Source: Dimorphilus gyrociliatus (lineage: Eukaryota; Annelida; Polychaeta; Dinophilidae). Taken from it: a DNA stretch of 64,000 nt. The translations under genes were made by a program, and so were the position numbers. The stretch covers positions 2,413,180-2,477,179 of the forward strand of contig CAJFCJ010000012.1 in the NCBI GenBank assembly GCA_904063045.1, read 5' to 3'. Shown one piece after another: positions 24,419 through 35,300 of the stretch. The first letter of the stretch is position 1. Each line of letters opens with the position of its first letter. The notes beneath the pieces are model-generated. The model saw nothing but the letters and a program-made list of their open reading frames with translations, did no database searches and had not been told where the DNA came from.

Positions 24419-26389
24419 TTAATACATAACGGGCCAAATTGACGGCTGTTCGCAAACGTCCTTTCCTGTTCCACAAACAACGTTGTACGTAGTTTTCGCA
24501 TCAAAACCTAAAATTTGACGCTCTTCGTGTATTCGAAAAGAGAATGTAGATAAATTTGTGCCAATAAAGAATCTGTAAACATTTCGATATACAGTGTAAA
24601 TGTGTTCGAAAGAAAATCTATTAGGCAAACGCTTACCTGGCATGAACACATATTAGTTGATCAATAATTGCTATTCCTCCGTCCGTAAATTTTTCGAGCT
24701 CCTCTTGAGTTGGTATGTATCTATATACTTCAAAATCTGGAAGACTTTCAACGAGTTCTCTGTACTCATTGTCCGGAGCGTCAGTAGCTACAAACAATTT
24801 CATTAGATCTTTATCAACTAGAATTTTTCGAAGTTGATGAGCAGCCCATTGAATTGACGGAACATCATCTTTGTGACCGTATAAAAAATCCCTCCTCCTT
24901 AAGTGAACTGCAACGTACGGTCCTCCTATAGCTTCACCGGGTTTTTTCTGGAAAAATTCAAAAATTTATTTAAAGAAAACAGTTGCAATCCTCTACCAAC
25001 CACTTGTTTAGTCCAATCAGGATCTTGTATAGTTTTATCGCTGTCGTCTGTTGATTGTAGCTTTTCCTTCCTGAATGAGTTAGCTGTGTTGACTAGTTCC
25101 TTGGAAAATCTCATACTTCTTCTTGCCTTAATTGAAAAAGAGTGATAATATATATATATATATACAGTATAAATTTATGTATTTATATATATTAAAAAAT
25201 AATTACAGTCCACCATTCTCTACTCCATTCCGAAAATCGACCGTGAATTAATTCTTCAGCGTGAAGAAGGAAAATTGACCTATTTCGTGAACATGCATTA
25301 AAAATAGAAAATATAGCATTCCCATATAAAACAATATAATAATATCATGTGTCTTTGATGGTATTCACTAACTAATGATACAACTATATCTAATATTTAA
25401 ATGTCATCATTGTGTTTACTATTTTTACCGTCCAATAGAAATACTCTCCAAAGCCGAAATGAATTAAATGTTCGGCACGATCAATTAAAACAGATCTATT
25501 ATAATTATATAACAATAATAACATTAACAATAATAATAATGACCCTCTTTGATTGAAAATTATTAAAAAAAACTTGCAAATTACCTAGCTTTTTCATTTA
25601 AAAGAAACTTTTTCATAGTGGCTATTTCGGCTTGAACCGATAAACAATCAAATTTTTCACCGTATATTTTTTCAGAATAACCAAAAAAACTCCACTTCCA
25701 TTTACCGTCTATCTATTAGTAATAAACATACAAAATTATAGATAACTGTGCAAAACCGACAAAACTTTTATTAACCTTTTCAAAGCCTGTTGGATCTAAA
25801 CAATCTCTAACATCTATTTTTTCTTCCCAACGACCTCCCGACCAACCTTCCTTATATCGTTGCAAATAATATATTTGTTCAATTTTAGGCTTAGAATCTT
25901 CTATAAAAACAAACAGAATAGATGAATGTTAATCGCTGAAAACAATTTTAGCATATAAAGACTTTTAATATAATCTTCAAATTCCATAACGGGAATATGT
26001 TTACTTAAACTTTGCACATCAAAGAAAGTTTTCCAAGGAATTCTACTACTTTTAATGCCAGAAGTTTGCCAATGATATAGACGACCCCAAGGTGGAAGAA
26101 CTAACACCCACTTTTCTTTCTCATTTAAAAATTTTATCATATTTGCCATTCTTATATAAACATCTCGCCTTAAATTAAATCCTTCCCCAGGATTAATATC
26201 GTACAGTAAGTATCTGCAAGTTATTGATTGTATAAATAATTCAAGAAACTTGTTGATGTTCGAAAAAAAGAATATCAACAAAATTTAACGAAAAATAACG
26301 TTTTCTTACCTTGTATCACTTTCTTCATTAGCATTTAAAAGAGATATGGAATTAAATATTAATATAAAAATGGAGAGACTTAGGATCAT
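24419..26389 (-). CDS. POFUT2: GDP-fucose protein O-fucosyltransferase 2 (POFUT2)
   Basis: ER-lumenal enzyme that adds O-fucose to Ser/Thr of folded thrombospondin type 1 repeats. Minus-strand exons: 26310-26389, 25963-26213, 25776-25900, 25585-25712, then either 25429-25495 or 25207-25279, then 25001-25126, 24637-24947, 24419-24572. The product is 413 or 415 aa depending on the alternative exon; human POFUT2 is about 429. A signal peptide ([20 protein letters not shown]) precedes [20 protein letters not shown]; the Glu in GEGFNLRR corresponds to the catalytic base. Further motifs: [23 protein letters not shown] (GDP-fucose-binding Arg), [31 protein letters not shown], and the end TTYN...C...[11 protein letters not shown]. 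It is divergent from a Ly6-type gene (204 nt between starts). Confidence 0.95.
25207..25279 (-). other. POFUT2 alternative exon 5b (73 nt)
   Basis: Completes the same codon AG|G and encodes [19 protein letters not shown] then SREWWT, a clear homologue of exon 5a with the same entry phase and exit phase. Acceptor AAATAG, donor GTAATT. Using both exons, or neither, shifts the frame before the next exon ([12 protein letters not shown]). Confidence 0.78.
25429..25495 (-). other. POFUT2 alternative exon 5a (67 nt)
   Basis: Completes codon AG|A and encodes [20 protein letters not shown] then YWT. This is the version closest to the vertebrate enzyme (RSVMLDRAENLL...). Bordered by TAATAG acceptor and GTAAAA donor. 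Length is 1 modulo 3, as in exon 5b, so exactly one of the two must be used. Confidence 0.8.
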
Positions 26390-26593
26390 ATTTAAAAGAG
26401 ATAGATAGCTATGGTTTATTAAATATATATATGAATATAGAGCGAAGATGACGGTCTACCAGTTTATTCTGAATATTTTGTTTTTTTCAATATCTACCAG
26501 TTTTTAAGTAGTTCAGGTGACTAATTTACAGGTAAAGTAACCTGTGGATAAGACTTGTTTTTAATTTGAAGATAATCAAAGTGATACTTAGTT

Positions 26594-27482
26594 ATGAAGA
26601 TCTTGGGACAAATTTTATTAGTTTTATCCATGGTTGCTATAGGTAAGGAGCTACAAATATATATTTATTTGTTTCAAAATATCAATAGAATCGTCTGTTT
26701 ATTTTATACAATCTCTTTTCTATCTTCGAATAGGTTACTCTTTGGAGTGCTATAGATGCCGGGAACAGAGGGATAATTCTGATTGCACACTCGAGAGACA
26801 CCAATGCGCCGAATATCAAGATGCTTGTACAAGCTACGTGAGATGGGGAGGTAAGACGATAATGCAAGAAATATAATACTGTATACTAACACAGATATAC
26901 AGTATATATATACTGTATATAATTGATATAAAATTGGATAAAACTGTTTCATAGCTTTTACTAAAAAATAATATTTTAACTATAGTTCCATCAAAATGGA
27001 CACCTAGAGGAGATCGAGTTCATTCTATATCAAAAGATTGCGACACTATGCAAGGTTGCAATAGACGTCAGGCTGCCCTGCAGGTAAACAACAAGCGAAA
27101 AGTTTAAAAAATCTACCAGCATTAATCCAATATGTTGTGTTGCAGATGCACTGCAGAAGGGACTGGTTTCACGATTGGGCCTGCGTTGAATGTTGCAGAG
27201 GAGATTTATGCAATCATTATATAACTGTAAGTTGTCTTAGCGAATAACCAAATGTCTTTTTCATCAAATTAAACAAACAAACAGAGATGCGACTCTTTGA
27301 CCGGAAATTGTAACTATGTAATGAGATTTCACGTAAGTTTCTATCTTCATTTCTAGAGAACGATAAATAATAATCAAATCTTTCTATCTTTACAACAGTC
27401 GGCTGCTAACAACGTCAAAGGAGAAAGTGGATTATACCTGTTGCTTACCACATTTGGTTTTATTTCGTTATTCCATATATGA
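26594..27482 (+). CDS. Ly6/uPAR (three-finger) domain GPI-anchored protein
   Basis: Small secreted or GPI-anchored protein of the Ly6/uPAR superfamily (as in insect Sleepless/Boudin and vertebrate Ly6); the partner is unknown. Exons: 26594-26642, 26734-26850, 26986-27083, 27146-27226, 27285-27332, 27399-27482; 158 aa. The signal peptide is MKILGQILLVLSMVAIGYS. The domain starts LECYRCREQ (the usual LxCYxC) and closes near CCRGDLCN, the CCxxDxCN hallmark. After the domain comes a Cys-containing extension (RCDSLTGNCNYV), then a small-residue segment (SAANNVKGESG) and a hydrophobic tail ending in FISLFHI, fitting a GPI attachment signal. Divergent from POFUT2. Phases agree across all introns. 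Confidence 0.85.
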
Positions 27483-27655
27483 AACTGTTATAGTTGTTTT
27501 CTTCTCTTTTTTTGTACTTACCTTTAAATGTTTTTAGAGAATTTAACCGATGATTTTATATTATTTTTATTAATACGTAAATTGTTGAAAAAAGGTGAAA
27601 AATTAAACAACGGATTTTGTTTTGTAAAGTGGAATTGTATTAATTTAAATTCACT

Positions 27656-28862
27656 TTAGAAATATTTTCTGAATTTTGCAGTAGTGTGAGGATAAACGAT
27701 ATCATCCAATGTTAGGGTGTAGCAATTCTGCGTTCCCATACTAGCTTTCTTGAAAGCTTTTACCACACGGCCATTGACTTTGACACTTGCGGCGTTGATA
27801 TCATCTTGGACTGGCTTCATAAATTCATACTTGTTGTTTGCAGTAAAGCCGAACAAACCACCATGATGTTGATCCAACAATTGACCTGGTTGAGATGTTT
27901 CCGACACTAGCACGTTCAAGTAACTTTTGCCATATTCCTGGACAGTTCGCTGAACTTGAATGGCAATTTTTCTGGATGATCCATGAACATGCACAGTTAA
28001 GGTCTTGTCGAGTTCCATAAGAAGAGAAGGATCGCTTCCAAGTGTTACTCGTTGTACATCTTTCCAGCTTCTCTTGAAGTGACCAAGGCAGGAAATTTCT
28101 TCGGAGGTGGCATAAATAACACCCAAAGGAGTATGAATACGAATTGCTCCAATATAGAAATCATCTCTCAGTTTGCACATAACACTTACATCTAGCTTTT
28201 CATCGGTAATCAGTTCAAATACATCTCCAGCTTTTCCAAATAAGTCGTAGCAAATGTTCTCCTGAGTTTCTAGTCCATTTTCATTCAATCCAGAAACTCT
28301 TTGAATAATATGAGGATCATCGCACATTTTTGCTAAATCTTTAACTTGAGAAATATGATCGCATGGATCAACAGTAATCTGATCTTCATTGTTATTTACT
28401 ATTCTTACGCAAGCAGCATGGAAATATATATTTTCACGACAGTCAGGGCGATCCGAAATATTATCTTGTATATAGTTAATCGTAAAAGTGACAACAGGAG
28501 AACCTGGTGTCAACGTAACCGTCCAAGGAAAATTTTCGCTTAGAGAAAAGTCTGGATTAGGCGAGCCTGGCTTTTCAGCTGGTTCTATAGTACTGACGAC
28601 TTCATTAGGATCTCGGCAAGTCAGGATACATTGTACTTGATTACCATAATGTGTATCCCAGGCTCCTATAAGTCCGAATTTCACATCTTGGGAAGTTCCT
28701 TCGAAGCCCATACTCATTTCCTCATGAAAACCAACTGAAAGACAAGATTATATTGATACTTCAATCTTTAGGAACAGATTATTCTCTATGATACTTACTT
28801 TTGCCATAGCACACATGTAAAGAAATGAACACGCAAAGAGCAATTGATTGAAACCACTTCAT
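27656..28862 (-). CDS. Secreted protein with inter-alpha-trypsin inhibitor heavy-chain C-terminal-like domain
   Basis: Two exons on the minus strand, 28799-28862 and 27656-28734; 380 aa. The start is the ATG at 28862-28860 because it opens a good signal peptide (MKWFQSIALCVFISLHVCYG); an in-frame ATG lies 15 codons upstream. Residues ~25-140 show no domain I recognise. From about residue 150 the sequence follows the ITIH C-terminal domain: DDPHIIQRV, then NICYDLFGKAGDVFELITD, a central strand-rich region, QHHGGLFGF, and a VxVNGRxV...C...Y...FRKYF ending. The vault (VIT) and von Willebrand A domains of true ITIH proteins are absent, so this is either a solitary-domain relative or a much shortened form. 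The role is unknown; extracellular matrix or coelomic fluid is likely. Confidence 0.72.
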
Positions 28863-30476
28863 ATCTTCAGTGTCCTTTAACGTTTCAGCTAAACTGACGA
28901 TGAGCATATGACAAATTTTCTTTTTATATTGTAAATAAGCATCTCCAAATTAGTTCAAATGTGATTAGTAGTACTCAATTACTTGCATCTCAAACTGAAA
29001 AATTTTCACAAGTTTTCAAGTAATATACCAACCTAGTTAGGGGGTTTTCTTGAATAAAATTCCTTTTTAACAAAGCAAGTTGATGATAAATTTACTAGCA
29101 ATTGGTGAAAAACTAAAAAGATTTATTGATATATAGTTTATAAACAAAATAGAAGCGAAAATAGAGTTGAATAAGAGAATACTTTTCTTGGCCCCCCTTT
29201 CTTTAATTAATAGGATTACTGTTAACTTGTTTTTTGGATGTTTTTGGAAGAGGAAAAAAAAAGTCGTCTTGTTTTTTAATTCTGTCTATTTTTGGTGTAA
29301 TAAGTAGAGCATGGAAATAAAAGGGTCATTATGTGCGTCTAAATATATATACACAGTATATAAATACGTATTAGTAATATCTTATCTCTTCAATTATGTA
29401 TTCATTATTAAGGAATATAAAGGGAAAACTGTGAATTTAACGGAAAAACGAATACTTTAAATTCAATAAAGTTATATAAAATTCTGTTTACGAGGTTTAT
29501 TGACCCAGAAAGGTGACGAGTTGTCAAATTAAAAAAATGAAGTGAAAAGGGAGACGTAGACGGCTTTCTTTTTTTTAACTCTCTGATTGAGATTAACTGA
29601 TACGAAGATAATTAATGATATAGAAAAAGAGAAGAAAGACATATAGAAAAGAAAGTAGAGAAAGAGAAAATAAGATAGAAAAACGCTAGAAATCTTGATT
29701 TTTTTTCTAATGACAAGACATTAATAACTAATTAAATAGTTATTTACAATAGTGAAGAAAGAAGCTTTCGTTTAATAAAAGCATAATTGATATAATATAG
29801 AAATATATTTATATTATTCCATTTTGTTTATGTGTTTATTACGAATTTCTTACTTTGTATAGTATTTAATCAAAATTTCATTCGTTAAGATATTTGTTGA
29901 CCTTTCACTCTTTAAATGAGAGAGAAAGCATACGAATCAATGGAAAGTGTCATTGTTGCTATAATCTAGGTTTTTATTAATCTGTTGTACATATTTATAT
30001 GAATTTTGGAATAAATATTTAACGGTTATTTTAATGCTCAATTAATTCCTTTGAAGGAGAGGAGAAAATGGAGGATTTGCATAAAATACTAGAAGAAGAA
30101 GAAAGTTTGAAATTCCCTCATTTGTAATATATCAAAATCAATAAATCAATAAGAGAAAATTGGAAATTGCAGAAATCTCGGCGATTTTAATACAAAAAAT
30201 GTACGATTACGATATTTAGTTGTTTTGAGGAAATTATTAATAACGAAAAGAAAGAGATTTGTCGTTTATCTTATTAAATAAGTAACTAATAACGAAAGTG
30301 TCTACAAAGCTTTGATAGAAGCATTGAAATCGCTTTTAATAAACAAGTGAAAAGAAAGAAGGGAAGAGTGAAGAGGTTTGTTCTTTTTCATTTAAATTCA
30401 ATTACGCTGTTCTTTCTAAAACACTTAGCCTTTTCCCTCTATCGTCTATATAGTATAATTTATACTAAAAGAGAAG
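28863..30476. other. 1.6-kb intergenic region, no gene seen
   Basis: Very A+T-rich, dense in GAAAAGAAAG-type purine runs (29600-29700, 30340-30380), with stops in all frames. No RNA gene, repeat family or conserved protein segment was found. It should contain the upstream regions of the ITIH-domain gene and of the innexin. Confidence 0.45.
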
Positions 30477-31734
30477 ATGGACACAGTTAGTTCAAAGACT
30501 AAATTCTTGTATAAGTCACAGCATAACGACGATGACTTTATGGACAAAGTTAATCATAGATATACAATCGCTATTCTCCTTTTCTTTATAATTATTCTTG
30601 GCGCTAAACAACACGTTGGCGATCCAATTGATTGTTGGTGTCCAGCTCATTACACAAGCAACCATATTAAATATGCCAATTCGGTTTGTTGGGTAGAGAA
30701 TACTTATTACGTTCCAATAACTACAAAACGTATACCGGATAAGAAAAAGATAATTGTCTATTATCAGTGGGTTCCTATAATACTATTACTTTCGGGGATG
30801 CTCTTTTACTTTCCAAGATTTATATGGAAGATAATGAACATAAGGGAAGGAGTTGAAATCAATGATTTCGTCGAAACTGCTTGTGCATTGTATTCGGCTA
30901 AAAATAAGATAGATAGAAAATCAACTATAAATTCTTTAGTATTTATTATACACAAATATCTATTGTTCTCTAGAAGTAAGAAAGAATATCATAAAAGTAT
31001 TAAAAGAATCTTTTACGGCGATACCTTATACATTCTATTTATTGCAACAAAGTTATTATACATTATCAATTCTGTTGGACAATTGTTTCTAATTAATTCG
31101 CTGTTGGGAGGAGATAAATATCTCTTTGGTTTTAAATTAATTCAAAGTCTCCTTACTACTGATGAATTTCAAATATCATCAATGTTTCCTAGAGTAACTA
31201 TATGCGATTTCAATATCAGAGTTGTTAATAATATTCAACGTCATACTCTTCAATGTGTTATTCCTATCAATTTATTTAATGAGAAGATCTTTGTTATACT
31301 TTGGATGTGGATAGCTCTCCTTGCATTTTTTAACGTTTATACTCTCCTCTATTGGCTGTACGATAGCCTTTCTTACCAATCGAGAAAATCTTACATTCTA
31401 GTAAGTTCTCTTACATATGTACTTTACTGTTTATAGTTATACTTAGCCTTTTCCTCCTCCGAAGGGACGATTAAGCCTCCAAGATCGTATATGGAAAATG
31501 ACAAATATCAATCGTCAAAGCAACATAAATCCTTCGGAAGAGGATAGTCAAATATCACATTTTACCAAGGCATACTTACAGAAGGATGGTATACTAATAA
31601 TGAAATTATTAGAGATAAACGCCAGCAAGCTCGTCGTTATTCGCTTAATAGCAGCCTTATACCTTTATTGGAAAAAATCTCTAACAATGAAAGAAAACCG
31701 GCGAGATATCTTCTCTTTCCTAGAGCAATCCTAA
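30477..31734 (+). CDS. Innexin (gap-junction subunit)
   Basis: Four-helix channel subunit forming invertebrate gap junctions or hemichannels. Exons 30477-31400 and 31465-31734, 397 aa. Innexin hallmarks: first helix after FMDKVNHRYTIAILLFF, extracellular loop 1 with DPIDCWCP and VCWVENTYY, the family signature YYQWVPIILL opening helix 2, extracellular loop 2 with MFPRVTICDFNIR and QRHTLQCVIPINLFNEKIF, and helix 4. The C-terminal part (HFTKAYLQKDGILIMKLLEINASKL) matches the usual cytoplasmic DGVFVLRL region. Loop 1 has an extra Cys (CWC). Reading through the intron gives a false stop at 31434-31436; the acceptor CCGAAG at 31464 restores frame but has few pyrimidines. The long intergenic stretches on both sides may hold its regulation. 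Confidence 0.92.
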
Positions 31735-32307
31735 GAGAAGATTAACAATTAACAAAAAGAGATTGGATTTTTTTTTTAATATTTTCATCAAATATATTTT
31801 TTCAAGGCATTTTTTTTTCAATTTCCCTTTTTTCTCTTTTCTTCTAAAATTTAGAATTAAAGAAAACAAAGGAAAAATGTTTTTTTCAACATCTTAATAA
31901 GAATAATAAAAACAAACAATTTTTAGAAAATCAACTTTTCAAAACTTCATTAATTATTTGTTTAAAAGATAAAAAGAAAATTACTTCTTGAAGAGGAAGA
32001 TAATAATCAATTACCTTTCAATAGAAATCATATCAGTTCTGATAAAAGTATCATATAAATAAAGCAACAGTTTTCACAACAAAGAACAATGAAAAACTAC
32101 AAGTCTTCCACTGTCTTTCATTCTATTGCCCTAATTAAGTCTTCAGCATGAATTGATGCATCTTCAGACCCTACTTTTCATACTTTTTCTTTTACATTCT
32201 TTCAAATATGAAAAGTGGATAGAGAAATATTACAAGATCATTAAAAAACACAAAATTACATAACATTACATAAATTTTTTCGTTATCTGAATTGTTCATA
32301 GGGTATC
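31735..32307. other. Intergenic, innexin to array copy A
   Basis: 3' flanks of two convergent genes. The part 32030-32300 is homologous to the 3' flanks of the decayed copy (about 50480-50820) and of copy C (about 52300-52550): shared AAAGTATCATA, CTTCAG, and a AATATGA(A/G)A(A/G)GTGGATAGAGAA block. So the duplicated unit extends at least about 270 bp past the stop codons. Confidence 0.6.
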
Positions 32308-35300
32308 TTAGGCCATCATTGCAGCAAAGATAGCTGCTAGAATTAGCGAGATGTTAATAAATATAGCTGCAGCTCCCGCATCACCGTCGTTGAAGAAGAT
32401 GTTACATTTATCTCCTACGCAGCATTTTTCACATGCTGTTGTACCATCAGATGTTTTCTTACAGTGTTCCTCCTTTGTTGAACTAGTACATGTTACATTT
32501 CTACATTCTCTTGTAAATGTTGTTACGCCTCCCTTTTCTAATCTAGCAACCCAGCAGGCGCCACCATTACCGCATTCTTTCAATTTGATGGTGTCAGTTT
32601 CATTGACAAAGTTGGATTGTTCCTTTCCGCAGTTTGCTTCATTTCCAGAACAAGTAAGACATTGGACTGTTCAAAGTTCATAGGAAAAAATAGGTTTTAT
32701 GAGTAATGAAACAAATGATTATGTATATATATATATACTTACTTGCACATTGTCTGTCATTATCGTGAAGATGATACGCGCTTGAGCATTTATCACATTT
32801 AAAGCCATGAACACAAACTCCACAATTTGTTACTTGATTGGAACTGCACGAAATACATTCAGTTTTATCATCAGATAAAGTGTAGCCGGATTGACATTTG
32901 AAGCAACTTGCTTTTCCAGTAGTGTCCGCTTGTGGAGAACAATCCATGCAATTAGCGAAAGCAGATGTTGAACAGTCTGAAAGAAAATATATTTATTTTA
33001 GCCCAAAGCCTATTAACTATAAACATTAACTATAAACATAGATGAAAATACAATCACTTTACCTTCGCAAACTCCAGCTTTCAATGTAAATCCTTTTCTA
33101 CATTTAGTACATACTGATTTATCTGATGCGGAGGCGGTACAAACGTCACAATTGGCGGGACATGAAGCGCATTGTTTGAATGAACTTCCGTATAGAGCAT
33201 AGTATTGTTTGCATTGCGAACAGGATACGGAACCACTGTCAACTGTACATGTTGGACAATTCTTTGGACATTCGCTACATTGTTCTGAGCTCTTTCTGTA
33301 TCCTTGCATACAATTTGAGCATACAAGAACCCCTTTATCGTCTACATCTTTACATTCTGAGCATTGATTTGGACAAGAGTAACATTTTCTATCGGATGTT
33401 TTTCTGCCATAATTACTATCACAACTGTTAACGTCACATCCAATGACGTCATTTTCGTACGAACATTTGTTACAGTTATCAGGACAAGCTGAAATATTCA
33501 TTGAAAAATTATATTCAGTAATAATTCATTCTGTTTTTTTTTCTTCAAATTTTTACCTTCACATTTTGCAGTATTAGAATTCAAAACAAATCTTCCTTTA
33601 CATTTTGTACAAAGTGTACCAGTTTTATCATCGTTCAATTTACAAGTTTCGCAATTTCCTTCGCAAGCTGTAAACATCATTTTTCATAATTATAAAAAAT
33701 ATACTGTTACTTATGGATTATTTGACTTACGTAGACATTTTCCATCAGCAGTTGATGATGCGTAACCAGCAATACATGTTGCGCATGTTGTTACTCCTTT
33801 AGAATCAATGTTACAAGATGAACAAGGACTGTTACACGAAACACATTTGTTTCCAGATGTAAACAGTTTGTGTGTGCTCTTACATTCCTTACATTTTGTT
33901 TCTTTTGCAACATCATCCCAATCGCAATTTACGCAATTACTCGGGCAAGATATACAATTCCTACTACTGTCGAAAGTGAAACCAGAAGCACATTTAGAAC
34001 ATCCTTGACTTCCGTCATTTTTCAAATAACATCTCATACAAGAATCATCGCATTTTACACATGTTCCATCGTCAGATTTTGTGATATATCCATCAATGCA
34101 ACCAGTTGGAAGGCAATATGTTTGTTCGTTTTTGAAATAACACTTGGCACAGTTTGATGGACACTCATTACAATCAAAATCTGACCAATCAAGAGCATAT
34201 CCTGATGTGCATTCTACACATTTCTTTACTGCTGCATTATCTTGAACACATTTATCACAATTACCTGGGCATTCTATACATTCGTAACTACTGTCAGTTA
34301 AACCATAGCTACTGGCGCAATGGAATTGTAAGCATAGAGTTTCTGTATCACTTTTAGCTCGGCATTTTCCACAATTATCAGGGCATTTTAGGCAATTCTT
34401 TTTGGTGGTAAGTTGAAGAACATGAGTGTTTTCATCACATTTTGTGCATTTGTCTACAACGTCGCCTTCTTTAATTGTACAAGAAAGACATCCATCTCCG
34501 CAAGAAACGCATGTTTTTTTATCAACACTTGGAGCGTATCCCGACTTGCAAACTTGACATTCGTTTGGTGTAATGTCGTCGGGTTTTAGTGAACAAGTGT
34601 TACAGTTGTCCATGCATCCAACACATGCTGTTCTTGCACTGTTCGTCGAAAATCCACTCTCACATTTAGAACACTCCTTTACTTTTGATACTCCTCCTCG
34701 ATCAACAAAGGAACAAGTTTCACAAAAATCGTAACAACCATCACAATCCTTTTTATGTTCTTTAAAGATTTTACCAGTTGTACATGAGGTACATTCGACA
34801 AGAGTTGCACCACTATATTTGCAAGTTGGACATGCATCAGGACATTTTCTACATTGCTTAGCAGCTGTATCCAAATTATAGTTCGATGCACAATCAGAAC
34901 ATTCCGTGGTGGTGAAGGTTTTGTCAACGGAACAAGTTTTACAATTATTTTCACATTCTGTGCATGTTGTTTTATCATCAGATATTAAATATCCATCGTT
35001 GCATGTATCACATTTGGAACTATCTGATGGACAGGTTGCGCAGTTGGCCACTTGGCATGTTTGACAAGTAGTTTTTGCAGTATCAGGGAATTTAGTAGGA
35101 TCTGTACATTCTTCACACTGGGCTTTATTGGCATCACACTTTTTGCAACCACCAACGGTACATTCCTCACATGTTTTAGTGGCGGATACAAATCTATATC
35201 CATCAGCACAACCAGTTGATTTACATGCTGCCTTGTCGTTTAGTTCGCAATCATCGCAATTAGTAGCTGTACAAGCTACGCATACACTTGCTGCACCCGC

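Noticed and set aside
24255..24504. Minus ORFs overlapping the last POFUT2 exon
   Set aside because: They are other frames and read past the POFUT2 stop; no conserved features.
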